Shown here: positions 43,546-54,158 of the stretch, in pieces
Layout of the letters: each line of letters begins with the position of its first letter
Position numbering within the stretch: the first letter of the stretch is position 1
Assembly (NCBI GenBank): GCA_036337015.1
Contig: JAYZEZ010000005.1
Location: 62,001 to 126,000, forward strand
Source of the DNA: Casp-alpha2 sp036337015
Lineage (GTDB): Bacteria; Pseudomonadota; Alphaproteobacteria; Rhodospirillales; Casp-alpha2
Direction of reading: 5' to 3'
Length of the DNA: 64,000 nucleotides
Position numbers and translations under genes: made by a program
The notes under the pieces: model-generated
Databases searched by the model: none
The model's input: the letters and a program-made list of their open reading frames with translations, nothing else
Told to the model about the DNA's origin: nothing

Positions 43546-44631
43546 CTAGGGCTTATATAAAATTCCACCACTAACCGATCTATCAACACCAGTAGTTGAA
43601 GGCATACTTAGTGGTAAGTTTAAGATAGAGCGCACAGCTAAAAACGCAAAAGCTTGAGCTTCAAGTACATCACCCTGCCAACCTACTATTTCTACTGGTT
43701 CAACAGGTTGAATTAATTTCCTACGTAATGCAGCCATTATAGCTTGATTGTGTCTCCCTCCACCGCATACTAGCCAACGATTAGGTATTGATGGAAATTG
43801 GTGCACTGCTTTTTCCACAGCACCAGCTGTAAATGCTGTCAAAGTTGCTGCCCCATCTGCCACTGTTAATCCAGCAACTAAATTAGAATCAAAACTATCC
43901 CGATCAAGGGACTTTGGATAAGGTTTTATAAAATAAGGATTTTCCAAAAGCATTTCCAATACTTGACAATTTATCTGTCCCTTATGCGCTAAGCGTCCAC
44001 CTACATCCATATTACCCTGATTATTTGTACGAACCCAATCATCGATTAGCGCATTACCTGGACCTGTATCAAAAGCAATAAGTCCACCATCAGGGCTAAT
44101 CCAAGTTACGTTAGAAACACCCCCTATATTAAGGACTGCAAGAGGCTTTTCTAATTTCCAAGATAGTGCCGCATGAAAAATTGGCACCAAAGGCGCACCT
44201 TGACCACCATTTAGAACATCATTGGCCCGGAAATCGTAAACTACAGAAATTCCAGTTTCATTGGCTAATCGAACACCATTCCCTATTTGAAAAGTAATTC
44301 CCTTTGCTGGATTGTGAAGGACAGTGTGCCCATGAAAACCGATGACGTCTATAGATTTAGGATCTATATTGTTATCACTGATTAATGTCTGAACTGCTTG
44401 AATGTGATAATCAGTTAGATCTTCTGTTACAACTTTTGATATGCTATTATTAGTTGGGTCAACCCCTAATATGGATCTCAATTTTTCACGAAAAGACTTT
44501 TTATAAGGTATATTTAATGAAGGCCCAAAACTCTCAATTCTTAATCCATCTGTTCTCAACAAGGCAACATCAATGCCATCTAACGATGTTCCACTCATTA
44601 AACCTATTGCTGCAAGCGTTTTATATGTCAC
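43546..44631 (-). CDS. anmK: Anhydro-N-acetylmuramic acid kinase
   Basis: Phosphorylates 1,6-anhydro-MurNAc during peptidoglycan recycling. The 361-residue protein has GLMSGTSLDGIDVALL at residues 11-26 (phosphate-binding), GFHGHTVLHNP, QIGNG, NIGGVSNVTWI, FDTGPGNALIDDW and the C-terminal VCGGGRHN. It is divergent from tyrS, the common alphaproteobacterial arrangement. Confidence 0.95.
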   Translation of the reverse strand: MTYKTLAAIGLMSGTSLDGIDVALLRTDGLRIESFGPSLNIPYKKSFREKLRSILGVDPTNNSISKVVTEDLTDYHIQAVQTLISDNNIDPKSIDVIGFHGHTVLHNPAKGITFQIGNGVRLANETGISVVYDFRANDVLNGGQGAPLVPIFHAALSWKLEKPLAVLNIGGVSNVTWISPDGGLIAFDTGPGNALIDDWVRTNNQGNMDVGGRLAHKGQINCQVLEMLLENPYFIKPYPKSLDRDSFDSNLVAGLTVADGAATLTAFTAGAVEKAVHQFPSIPNRWLVCGGGRHNQAIMAALRRKLIQPVEPVEIVGWQGDVLEAQAFAFLAVRSILNLPLSMPSTTGVDRSVSGGILYKP

Positions 44632-44707
44632 GATTTAAGTCCTTTTATATTAACTAAATCGATTGCCGGGATTGCACGAACTCTATCGATAGCATAAACC
44701 CATTACT

Positions 44708-45955
44708 ATGAAATCGGAATTTATCAAAATTGCAAAAGAACGAGAGTTTGTTCACCAATGTACTGATACTGAATCGCTTGATCAGCTTTGTGCTTCTGAC
44801 AAACCCGTCATTGCGTACATAGGATTTGATTGCACGGCCCCAAGCTTACATGCTGGTTCATTAGTCTCAATAATGTTACTACGTTTATTTCAGAAAACTG
44901 GGCATAAACCTATAGTATTAATGGGAGGGGGGACAACCAAGGTTGGTGATCCTTCTGGTAAAGACGAAACTCGCAAATACTTAAGCGATTCGACAATTAG
45001 ACAAAACCTGGAAGGAATAAAAGAAATTTTTTCAAATTTTTTAACCTTCGGAGATGGCTTGACAGATGCTTTACTGATTAACAATGCGGATTGGTTGGAG
45101 AAGATTAATTATATTGATTTTTTACGTGATTATGGTCGCTACTTTTCTGTCAACAAGATGTTGTCATATGAAAGCGTTAAATCAAGACTAGATAGGGAAC
45201 AGCCTTTAAGCTTCCTAGAGTTTAATTACTCTATTTTACAGGCCTTTGATTTTTTAGAACTTGCAAAACGTTATAATTGTACATTGCAAATGGGAGGATC
45301 AGATCAGTGGGGTAATATTGTAGGGGGTGTTGAACTGGGCCGGCGTACCGAAGGATTAGCATTATTTGGTTTAACAACACCTCTATTAACTACGTCTTCA
45401 GGTGCAAAAATGGGTAAAACCGCAAATGGTGCTGTGTGGTTAAATAAGAGTAAGTTATCTGCTTATGAATATTGGCAATACTGGCGTAATATAGAAGACG
45501 ATGATGTTGGAAAGTTTCTACGTCTGTTTACTGAATTACCGATTCTTGAAATAGAAAAATTAGAGGTTCTTCAAGGAAGTGAACTTAATGAAGCTAAAAT
45601 AATTCTAGCAGATCAAGCTACAACTTTATGCCATGGGAAGTTAGAAGCCCATACTGCTAGTGAAACAGCAACGAAGACATTTAAAGAAGGCAAACAAGGG
45701 GGATCTCTGCCTACAATAGAATTATCTTACGATGAACTGGATGTTGGAATCCCCATATTTGAAATTTTTAAAAGAAGCTTTAAACTCAATTCTAAAGGGG
45801 AGGCACGTCGACTAATCAAAGGAGGTGGTGGACGTTTAAACGGCAACCCAATAACAAATGAGTTACAAAAAGTCACAACTAAAGACCTTAATGCTGAAAA
45901 AATTATAAAATTGTCAGCTGGTAAGAAACGACACGCGCTGATTAAAGTTTCTTAG
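44708..45955 (+). CDS. tyrS: Tyrosyl-tRNA synthetase
   Basis: Charges tRNA-Tyr. The 415-residue class-I synthetase has the HIGH equivalent as PSLHAGSLV (near 46-54), QMGGSDQWGNIVGG (tyrosine/ATP pocket) and the KMSKS equivalent KMGKTANG, plus a C-terminal S4-like RNA-binding domain (about 345-412, with GEARRLIKGGGGRLNG). Length is standard. It converges on the AsmA-like gene. Confidence 0.97.
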   Translation: MKSEFIKIAKEREFVHQCTDTESLDQLCASDKPVIAYIGFDCTAPSLHAGSLVSIMLLRLFQKTGHKPIVLMGGGTTKVGDPSGKDETRKYLSDSTIRQNLEGIKEIFSNFLTFGDGLTDALLINNADWLEKINYIDFLRDYGRYFSVNKMLSYESVKSRLDREQPLSFLEFNYSILQAFDFLELAKRYNCTLQMGGSDQWGNIVGGVELGRRTEGLALFGLTTPLLTTSSGAKMGKTANGAVWLNKSKLSAYEYWQYWRNIEDDDVGKFLRLFTELPILEIEKLEVLQGSELNEAKIILADQATTLCHGKLEAHTASETATKTFKEGKQGGSLPTIELSYDELDVGIPIFEIFKRSFKLNSKGEARRLIKGGGGRLNGNPITNELQKVTTKDLNAEKIIKLSAGKKRHALIKVS

Positions 45956-45988
45956 TCAATCGGGAAATTAAGCTGAAATAATTTTCAA

Positions 45989-48900
45989 TTATTGAGAATC
46001 GCTTTTCAGGTTTTGGTTTTGACTCCCTCGCCCAAAAAAATCGAAGACATTTCGAAAAATTCCAGGCGTCAAAGCCGATAAAGGATTTACTGTTATATTG
46101 GGATCATCAGTAGGACCGTTCATAGAATAATTAAATGCAATTAACCCACTTCCTTTATCACCACCAATTAGAAGTTCTCCTATAACTGGGATTTGTCCCA
46201 AAGCGTTATTCAAAACATACGCAGGCACCACTGTGCCGCCAATATCCATTACATCGGCATAAGTATATATAGTTCCTGATGCAGTAAAGCCAATTGAAGT
46301 ACCTGATGCATTAGCATCTTTTACCTCTAAAACTCCTGGGCTTTGTATAAATGGAATTTCTAAATTTCTAAATTCCAGACCTCCACCTTCTAATTCATCC
46401 AAAACACCGGTTAGTGACATAACGTTCAGCACTCGCGCTAATATTGGAGCATCAGTTATGTGATAGTTAGAAACTAACAATTTCCCGGTTAGTGGTTGGC
46501 CTATTAAATTATCATTATAATTACCTATAATTTCGAGTTTTCCACCCTGCATTTCGTCATAAAAATCCATAATCTTAAGAGATTCGCCAGCATCAGCTGA
46601 GGTCAAAATAAAATTTCTTTTACCCTCATTAGAAGGGCGAATTGTAAGCTCAAAAGGCTTTTTTCCATTAGTTTCACCCTTTAAAAGCACGGTTCTCCAA
46701 AGATCATTAATGTGTATTAAGGTGCCTGAAACGTTCCCTAGAAAGTCTTTTTGACTTATCCAAACTCGTCTGAAATCAACCGCTAAATTTAAAGATGGCA
46801 GTTTTAAAGTTTTCGTTTCTCCATATTCAGATTGTTTGCTAAAGATATCATTCCATGTTGGTGTTAATTCGAAACTCGCACCATGAAACCCAGCATCCCA
46901 TCCACCATCTTCACGAGCTATTAATGCACCTTTAATATTAGTCCTTCCTAAAACTATTTTTTCAAAATCTATACGTTTTAGACTTCCATCGCTTTTGTTA
47001 AAAACTGACCTTCCTTTTAATTTCAAATCTGCGGCATCAATAGAAAAGGAAGAAATCTCACTTGCATAACCTCCATCAAATTCAACTTTAAAACTTGCTT
47101 TACCAGGAGCCCCCTTGACTTTGCTCCAACCAAATATTGGAGCGGACAATTCTAAATTAGAAATATCAGCTTTAACCTCAAGATGCCGCCTCAAATCACT
47201 AAAAAATGTATATTCAAACTCTGCATTCATACTGCCACGAAACAAATCGTAGACAATAGGATCTGCATCCAAGCCAAATTCAGCAATCTTTTTAGAGTCA
47301 TTAATATGCGTTTTTAAAACATAACGTCTTTTAAAATTAGTGTTTTCAGAAAAGTTTTCTCGCCAAAATAATTCAGTAGGAATAGTTCCTAATTTAATTG
47401 AACCGGAAACATCCATTCCCTGCTTGTTAACCAATATTTTAATATTTCCTCCATTAATATCTCGGCCCATAACAATATTAGAAACCCTAAGGTCTTTTAC
47501 CTCTGATCGGGAAAAAACTTCAATATCGTCTAGAGTTAATTTATTTTCTACTACAAATTTTAACTTTAACTCAGTTTCCGCTAATCCGTCGGTAAATTGA
47601 GAATCAATGCCAAGCGCAGAAGTGTATTCCAAAGGTTTTTCGTCGAGATATTCTAATTTATCTGCAAAATTACCATCAATTTTCACAGTGATATTTGCTA
47701 TTTGATCGTATTCATCAAGACCAGTAATCAGAACTTTAGCTTCAGAAATATTAAGATTTCTCGAATTTCCACTTGATATAAAAATATTAAAATTTTCCTT
47801 ATCAAATTTAATATATGCATCAGTATTCAAAATAGACGGCAATGGCGGAAGATATTCGATATTTACCCCACTTAAATCCATATCACCGTCAATAGACCGA
47901 AGTTTAAAAGATTCTCCATCCAACTTAAATCTACCTTCGGTACGAATTTTATGGATTGTCCCTTCGGACAAATGCTTGACAACCCAACTACGAGTATCAT
48001 CGTTAATCACTGATGGCCAATAGTATGAAAGTTGATTTACCGGTAAATCGTTCAGTGATCCCTTAAAATCTATGTCAGCACTCTCATAATCTAATTTAGC
48101 TATTGAAGAAAAATTCTTTGCTATCAAACTTAGGGTTGCCGTTGGCCCTTGTAAGTCGAGATCCATATTATTTATCTCAATTCGCTGATCACCAACCAAA
48201 TACCTGCCGTTAACACTAACCGAAGCTAACGGAATATTATGTTTGATACTTGTAGGAATTTGGACAGAGCCTTCAGTCCCTAGATCTAAAAAAATCTCAT
48301 CTAGATCAAGAACTTCACTATCCCCCTCGTAACGTCCTTTAATATGTAGTTTTTCAATAGGAATGGTCTGTGCATATTTACCTTTCAGATTAATTTTTCC
48401 ACGTCCGCCAGTTAAATCAAAACTTATAGCTTCGAAGGACCCGTTCAAGGAGAAACCAGCGGTGATTGTACCATGAACTGGAAATGCAAATGGTCGCAAA
48501 GACTTCAGTTCATAAAACATGGAAGAGAATTCTTCTGGCGTGATTTCAGAAAATCTTGTTGTTAAATCGATTCGACGAGCGGCACTCTGGAATCCAATCG
48601 ATGTAGTTATGTTTGTTTTACGGCCATTGATGTCATAAGTAAGCTGAACATCACCAACTAAACCAATTTTATCACGCTTAAGATTGATATTAGCAGGCTG
48701 GGCAACCCAGGATTTATTTAAAACTTTATCATCTATAGTAATTTCTGCATTGATAACCTCTATACTTGATAGATAACTCATCGGATTATTTGAATTAGGC
48801 TTTTCTAGCAATAGACCAATAAGACGATGACTAATGTTTTTTATTTCCCTATCGGCATCTGAAAAGCCAATATCAATTCTATTATGATCACGACTAATTA

Positions 48901-49270
48901 TGAGGTGAGGTCTAAATAACTCAATACTTTCTGGTGCCAATAGTCCACTAATTAAAGCTCCGCCACTCAGTGAAAAAGATAACTCGGGAACAGTTCCTAT
49001 TAACACCCCTTCTTGACGTAAAATTTTCACGCCCTTCACTCGAATATCTAATGTACGATCCCATCCGGCCCATGTCAGAATAGTGTCATCCACTTCTAAC
49101 TTAACGGCTCGCTGTTCAGAATTAATTATTCTTACAATATAGTCAGAAAATATACCAAGTGAAACTGGCCCAGAATACAATTGCCAAGCTAACACCATAA
49201 ATACAATGGCCAACCCCGCACCAAGCCCACCAAATAATTGTATAACTCTCCGGAACGTAAGTTTAATCAA
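45989..49270 (-). CDS. Large AsmA-like inner-membrane protein (DUF3971/YhdP type)
   Basis: A 1093-residue protein with one N-terminal helix (residues about 11-31) and a very long periplasmic beta-rich body, as in the AsmA/YhdP group thought to bridge the envelope and move phospholipids. The C-terminal AsmA-2-type region is visible in LNVMSLTGVLDELEGGGLEF, GFTASGTIYTYADVMDIGGT and LLIGGDKGSGLIAFNYSMNG. Translation starts at TTG 49270 with AAGGAT about seven bases upstream; no ATG alternative fits. It is alone between convergent tyrS and the DUF455 gene. Confidence 0.85.
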   Translation of the reverse strand: MIKLTFRRVIQLFGGLGAGLAIVFMVLAWQLYSGPVSLGIFSDYIVRIINSEQRAVKLEVDDTILTWAGWDRTLDIRVKGVKILRQEGVLIGTVPELSFSLSGGALISGLLAPESIELFRPHLIISRDHNRIDIGFSDADREIKNISHRLIGLLLEKPNSNNPMSYLSSIEVINAEITIDDKVLNKSWVAQPANINLKRDKIGLVGDVQLTYDINGRKTNITTSIGFQSAARRIDLTTRFSEITPEEFSSMFYELKSLRPFAFPVHGTITAGFSLNGSFEAISFDLTGGRGKINLKGKYAQTIPIEKLHIKGRYEGDSEVLDLDEIFLDLGTEGSVQIPTSIKHNIPLASVSVNGRYLVGDQRIEINNMDLDLQGPTATLSLIAKNFSSIAKLDYESADIDFKGSLNDLPVNQLSYYWPSVINDDTRSWVVKHLSEGTIHKIRTEGRFKLDGESFKLRSIDGDMDLSGVNIEYLPPLPSILNTDAYIKFDKENFNIFISSGNSRNLNISEAKVLITGLDEYDQIANITVKIDGNFADKLEYLDEKPLEYTSALGIDSQFTDGLAETELKLKFVVENKLTLDDIEVFSRSEVKDLRVSNIVMGRDINGGNIKILVNKQGMDVSGSIKLGTIPTELFWRENFSENTNFKRRYVLKTHINDSKKIAEFGLDADPIVYDLFRGSMNAEFEYTFFSDLRRHLEVKADISNLELSAPIFGWSKVKGAPGKASFKVEFDGGYASEISSFSIDAADLKLKGRSVFNKSDGSLKRIDFEKIVLGRTNIKGALIAREDGGWDAGFHGASFELTPTWNDIFSKQSEYGETKTLKLPSLNLAVDFRRVWISQKDFLGNVSGTLIHINDLWRTVLLKGETNGKKPFELTIRPSNEGKRNFILTSADAGESLKIMDFYDEMQGGKLEIIGNYNDNLIGQPLTGKLLVSNYHITDAPILARVLNVMSLTGVLDELEGGGLEFRNLEIPFIQSPGVLEVKDANASGTSIGFTASGTIYTYADVMDIGGTVVPAYVLNNALGQIPVIGELLIGGDKGSGLIAFNYSMNGPTDDPNITVNPLSALTPGIFRNVFDFFGRGSQNQNLKSDSQ

Positions 49271-49573
49271 AAGCTATCCTTTGCCACTTCCAAATTTGAC
49301 TCACCTTGACCGAATGCTGAAGGTACTGCAATGTGAAGTTCTTCAATATTATTATGCATGAATTGAAATTTCTAAATAGTAAATGCAAAACTAAAAATAT
49401 TTTTGACTTCATATGTAGGTATAATTGAGAGTAATGTAAGTGAGCTTTAATCATGCTAAATCATAAAGACTAATCATAAGAATTGATTGAATAAAACAAT
49501 TCTTAGTTATGCCGAAAAAAGTTTTTTGCCAATCTTTTCACGATTTAGCCTCACTAAAACCTAAGATTTTTTT
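49271..49573. other. Divergent intergenic region (303 bases)
   Basis: Separates the AsmA-like gene from the DUF455 gene. The only structure I see is a perfect 9-bp inverted repeat (49477-49485 with 49497-49505, loop of eleven). It has no T-tract and so is more likely an operator-like or RNA-processing element than a terminator. No ORF of interest. Confidence 0.4.
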
Positions 49574-50362
49574 ATGAAAACGCTTGTTGATTTTGCCTAT
49601 ACCGTCCTGACAGAACCAAATCCCGCAACTAAGGTAAGCTTAACACGAGAATTTACAAATTTATGGAAAACTAGTTCTATCTCTAAGATTGGAAATACTT
49701 TATTACCGGATCATCCTGCCAGAAAAACAAAACCTGAGTTAAGACCTCACTACGAAATGCCAAAGCGAAACCTTCAGAATAAAGCTGGACGCGTTGCTTT
49801 TATTCACGCAATCGCTCATATCGAACTGAATGCCATTAATTTAGCATGGGATACTGTTGGACGTTTTTACTCAGAAAACCTTCCTAAAGATTTTTACAGT
49901 GACTGGCTTGATGTTGCATTAGATGAAGCCGAGCATTTTGATCTTTTATCAAAGCGACTATTAGAACTTGGTTCTTTTTACGGAAACTATCCAGCCCACA
50001 ATGGATTATGGGAAGCTGCAATAAACACTTCAGACGACATAGCCGCAAGGCTTGCACTTGTGCCAATGGTTCTTGAAGCAAGAGGACTGGATACAACACC
50101 TAAGGCGATAAAAAAATTATACGATTCCGGAGATAACAAAAGTGCAATGATTCTTGAAAAAATTGCACTTGAAGAAATACCACATGTTGCAACTGGGGTT
50201 CGCTGGTTTGAATATATTTGTGATAAACGAGCCATTAATCCGATAACAGAATTTCACCGTCTTGTTGCCGAACGTTTCAAAGGTAAATTAAAACCCCCCT
50301 TTAATAAAGTCGCACGTGATAAAGCTCATCTTTCTCCTGCTTACTATCTCCCTTTAAGCTAA
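49574..50362 (+). CDS. Ferritin-like DUF455 family protein
   Basis: A 262-residue helical protein of the DUF455 group in the ferritin-like superfamily. The likely metal ligands are spaced over four helices: AHIELNAI, DEAEHFDLL, LEARGLDTTP and LEEIPHVATGVRWF. This is the E/ExxH pattern of diiron carboxylate proteins such as MiaE. The reaction it catalyses is unknown. It is a single gene convergent with prfB. Confidence 0.85.
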   Translation: MKTLVDFAYTVLTEPNPATKVSLTREFTNLWKTSSISKIGNTLLPDHPARKTKPELRPHYEMPKRNLQNKAGRVAFIHAIAHIELNAINLAWDTVGRFYSENLPKDFYSDWLDVALDEAEHFDLLSKRLLELGSFYGNYPAHNGLWEAAINTSDDIAARLALVPMVLEARGLDTTPKAIKKLYDSGDNKSAMILEKIALEEIPHVATGVRWFEYICDKRAINPITEFHRLVAERFKGKLKPPFNKVARDKAHLSPAYYLPLS

Positions 50363-50422
50363 TTACAAATCTAGAATACACGATTAGACTCGGGTTAGTC
50401 CTTATAAAACTTTAAAACATTT

Positions 50423-51539
50423 TTATTTTTTCAATACTCCAGTTTTTATACGAGCAGCTAAAGATGCTTCCATAAATTCATCTAAATCGCCATCTAAGAC
50501 TGATTGTACATTTGAAGTTTCAACTTCAGTCCTCATATCCTTTACCATCTGATATGGCTGTAGAACATAAGATCTTATTTGGTGCCCCCATCCTATATCC
50601 GTTTTTTCGCCTCTTTCGGCATCAGCCTCAGCTTCACGATCACTTAATTCTTTCTCGTACAACCTAGCTTTTAACATTTTAATGGCAGTAGCCCGGTTTT
50701 TATGCTGTGAACGACTAGACTGACACTGGACAACGATATTAGTCGGCTCGTGTGTAATACGAATTGCACTATCGGTTTTATTTACATGCTGCCCACCCGC
50801 ACCAGATGCACGATAAGTATCAATACGTAAATCCTTTTCATCAATAACGATTTCAATATCGTCATCTATAACTGGATAGATCCAAGCTGAAGCAAAAGAA
50901 GTATGCCGTCGAGCAGACGAATCATATGGAGAAATCCGTACTAATCTATGTACGCCGCTTTCAGTTTTCATCCAACCGTAAGCGTTATGTCCATTAATTT
51001 GAAGAGTAGCAGATTTTATGCCCGCCTCATCACCTGAGCTTTCTTCTAGCCATTCCACCTTATAACCATTCCTATCAGCCCAGCGTGAATACATCCGAAT
51101 AAGCATTTCTGCCCAATCTTGAGCCTCAGTTCCTCCAGCACCAGCATGTATTTCAAGATAACAATCATTAGGATCGGCTTCACCAGATAGCAAAGTTTGC
51201 AATTCAGCCTTTGCAGCCCGATCACGAAGGCCTTTTAGAGAAGCTTCAGCTTCGGCAGCGATTTCTTCGTCATTTTCAGCTTCCGCTAAATCAATAAGTT
51301 CCAGAGCCTCTGATAGCTCAACATCTAATTTTTGGATTTCAGAAAGTGAAGAGCTCAAGTTTGTACGCTCTTTCATCACAGATTGTGCTTTTTCAGAATT
51401 ATTCCAAAGTTCAGGATCTTCACTAAGTGAATTCAATTCATCGAGACGATTTTGAGCAGCATCATAGTCAAAGGTGCCTCCTCAGCAATTCTAAAGATTG
51501 CTTAATCTCAAATGATAAGTTTTCTATTTCCGCTCGCAT
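50423..51539 (-). CDS. prfB: Peptide chain release factor 2, with programmed +1 frameshift
   Basis: RF2 ends translation at UGA and UAA. The complete 371-residue product needs two frames. Codons 1-23 run from ATG 51539 to CTT at 51473-51471, then an in-frame TGA (51470-51468) is bypassed by a +1 shift, and translation goes on at GAC 51469 to 50423. The GGQ motif is in SGAGGQHVNKT. The stop-reading tripeptide, classically SPF, reads SPY (RISPYDSSARRHTSF). It follows mrcA by 75 bases in an amiC-mrcA-prfB run. Confidence 0.96.
51467..51482 (-). promoter_or_regulatory. prfB: prfB programmed frameshift signal
   Basis: On the minus strand the order is AGGAGG (51482-51477), CAC, then CTT-TGA-C. A Shine-Dalgarno-like hexamer three bases before the slippery CTT and a weak UGA-C stop is the classical RF2 autoregulation signal: low RF2 lets ribosomes pause and shift +1, restoring RF2 synthesis. 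Confidence 0.96.
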
Positions 51540-51614
51540 ACATAACTCCATAGAATTTGATAAAGCCAGGGTAGCAACTGGCCTGGGTTTATGGCATAAA
51601 TCAATTTAAAGGTA

Positions 51615-54062
51615 TTAATAAAGTCCTCCTGTACCAGTAGTCGGTTTTACACCAGTACGATCAGCGGCCCAACTTTCACCTTCCAAAACTTCAGCGCGAC
51701 CAGTTGGAACTGTTCCTGGCTTAAAGGCTTCAAGTATAATTTGCTTATCACCAGGACGCGCTTGTTTCCCAGATTTCGCATTTACTCGAACTAGACGGAT
51801 TCCTGGCGGAATTCGGAATGGTAATGCTGACTTATTTCTTAATGCTTCCAACATAAAATCTCTAAAAATGGGAGCCGCGACGCTAGATCCAGTCTCTCGC
51901 TTGCCAAGTGTTCTAGGATTGTCAAAACCAACAAAGACACCAACTACTAAGTCTGGAGAGAAACCAATAAACCATGTATCTTTTCCATCATTTGTAGTAC
52001 CAGTCTTACCAGCTAATGGCTTTCCAACAGCTTTAATTCGACGCCCAGTTCCTCGTTCTACTACACCTTCTAACATTGAAACCACCTGATAAGCACTAGT
52101 GGGCTCAGTGACTTTAGCACGTTGATCAGCAATTTCTGGTATTTCTTGTTGTGTCCATACCATTGCTCTACAATTAATACAATTACGACTATCATGACGA
52201 AAAATCGTATCACCATGGCGATCTTGTATTCGGTCAATTAAGGTCGGTATGATCCATTTCCCCCCATTGACAAGCATGGCATATGCATTTGTCAGTCGTA
52301 ACAGTGTAGTTTCGCGAGAACCGAGTGCTGTAGACAAGCTCCTACCCAGATTATTAGTAATGTTTAAACGTTGTGCATAGTCAGAAATTATTTCCATTCC
52401 AATAGTCTGAGCTAATCGTACAGTCATTAAATTTCTAGACTTTTCAATACCAAGACGCATCGTAGAGGGTCCATAAAATTTTTTGGTGTAGTTAGCTGGA
52501 CGCCATTTAGGTAGTCCAGGGCCTTGATCTATTACAAAGGGAGCATCCAAAATAAGCGTCGAAGGCGTATAACCTTGATCAAGAGCAGCAAGATATACAA
52601 ATGGCTTAAAAGCTGAGCCTGGCTGGCGCATTGCTTGCGTAACACGATTAAACTGACTGCGTTCAAAAGAATAGCCACCAGACATAGCTAGTATGCGTCC
52701 CGTGTGTGGATCCATGGCAACGATAGCACCTTCTACTTCAGGAATTTGTCTTAAAGCATAAGAATTTTTGGGATACGGAACTTTATCTTTATTTTCAGTT
52801 ACTGGATCAACAACGATTATGTCACCAGGTTTTAGAACATCTGCAGGACGAACAATCTTTGGGCCTTTTTTATTATCATTTAACAAAGCTCTTGCCCAAT
52901 TCATCTCAGTAATTGGGATGCGTCCGACAGAGCCATCGAGTAGGCCAATAAGAGCCTCGTTCATTTTTAAGTTTAAAACCACTGCTAAAACATGATCGCC
53001 TATGCCTTTAAATGACATAAACTTGGTAAGACTTCCCTGCCAGTCATTTAAAAAATCAAGACGATTACCATCATCAAGCTGAGCAATAGGGCCACGCCAA
53101 CCTTGTCGACGATCGTATGTTTCAAGCCCCTGACGAAGAACTCTATTAGCTATAGCTTGTAACCGGGGAGAAAGGGTCGTGCGCACTGATAAGCCGCCCT
53201 TATAGAGTTTTTCTTCTCCATAACGATTGACAAGTTGACGCCGAACTTCCTCTGCAAAATATTCTGCTTTGACATATTCGGTAGCGGATCGCTGTCGGAT
53301 CTTTAAAGGTGTTTTTTTTGCAAGATTAGCTTGATTTTGGTCAATTGTACCATCAATAAGCATCCTACCAATAACCCAATTACGACGGCTGATAGCAGCC
53401 TTCATTTTATGGATCGGATTATAATTATTAGGAGCCTTTGGTAGGGCCGCTAAAAAAGCAGCTTCAGCTATTGTTAAATCACCCAACGATTTATCAAAAT
53501 AGTTTATCGCTGCAGTAGCGACACCGTAAGAAGAAAACCCTAGATAGATTTCATTCAAATAAAGTTCAAGGATGCGATCTTTAGAAAGTGCACGTTCAAT
53601 ACGAAATGCTAAAATTGCTTCTTTGATTTTTCTGCGCCAAGAAACTTCATTGCTCAACAAGAAATTCTTAGCTACCTGTTGAGTAATCGTAGAAGCCCCA
53701 ATGGGACGCTTAGATTGACCTAAATTCTTAATATTAGTGATAGCTGCTCGGATAACACTTAGAAAATCAACGCCGGGATGATTGTAAAAATTATGGTCTT
53801 CAGCAGAAAGAAAAGCTTCAACCACCCGCCGAGGCATTGCCTTTATTGGTACAAAGACTCTCTTTTCCTTTGCATATTCCACTAACAAACGACCATCTCC
53901 ACCATGTACTCTGCTCATTACTGGTGGCTCATAATCTGCCAACTGGCGATATTCAGGTAAGTCCCTACCATAAGTTTGAAATATAAAAAGCACTAAGCTA
54001 GTGCCAGAAACTGCTATTATTAATAATAAACCTAAAGTTGTTAGAAAAAATCTAAGCATCAA
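51615..54062 (-). CDS. mrcA: Penicillin-binding protein 1A (bifunctional)
   Basis: An 815-residue inner-membrane peptidoglycan synthase with an N-terminal anchor helix (about residues 5-28). The glycosyltransferase domain shows EDHNFYNHPGVD, GASTITQQVAKNF and ALSKDRILELYLNEIYLG; an OB-like insertion follows; the transpeptidase has the active-site serine in GSAFKPF, then SRN and KTGTTNDGKDTWFIGF. The order amiC-mrcA-prfB is conserved in alphaproteobacteria. Confidence 0.95.
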   Translation of the reverse strand: MMLRFFLTTLGLLLIIAVSGTSLVLFIFQTYGRDLPEYRQLADYEPPVMSRVHGGDGRLLVEYAKEKRVFVPIKAMPRRVVEAFLSAEDHNFYNHPGVDFLSVIRAAITNIKNLGQSKRPIGASTITQQVAKNFLLSNEVSWRRKIKEAILAFRIERALSKDRILELYLNEIYLGFSSYGVATAAINYFDKSLGDLTIAEAAFLAALPKAPNNYNPIHKMKAAISRRNWVIGRMLIDGTIDQNQANLAKKTPLKIRQRSATEYVKAEYFAEEVRRQLVNRYGEEKLYKGGLSVRTTLSPRLQAIANRVLRQGLETYDRRQGWRGPIAQLDDGNRLDFLNDWQGSLTKFMSFKGIGDHVLAVVLNLKMNEALIGLLDGSVGRIPITEMNWARALLNDNKKGPKIVRPADVLKPGDIIVVDPVTENKDKVPYPKNSYALRQIPEVEGAIVAMDPHTGRILAMSGGYSFERSQFNRVTQAMRQPGSAFKPFVYLAALDQGYTPSTLILDAPFVIDQGPGLPKWRPANYTKKFYGPSTMRLGIEKSRNLMTVRLAQTIGMEIISDYAQRLNITNNLGRSLSTALGSRETTLLRLTNAYAMLVNGGKWIIPTLIDRIQDRHGDTIFRHDSRNCINCRAMVWTQQEIPEIADQRAKVTEPTSAYQVVSMLEGVVERGTGRRIKAVGKPLAGKTGTTNDGKDTWFIGFSPDLVVGVFVGFDNPRTLGKRETGSSVAAPIFRDFMLEALRNKSALPFRIPPGIRLVRVNAKSGKQARPGDKQIILEAFKPGTVPTGRAEVLEGESWAADRTGVKPTTGTGGLY

Positions 54063-54158
54063 ATTTCAGAACCGTTTTGAGGATTTCATAACCCTACCAT
54101 ATGGTAAAAGTAATTTAATGCACCATAATTAATGAAATTATGGCGATGATATGACAGC

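Noticed and set aside
54123..54143. 8-bp inverted repeat between amiC and mrcA
   Set aside because: No T-run follows, and conserved co-transcription of amiC, mrcA and prfB makes termination unlikely.
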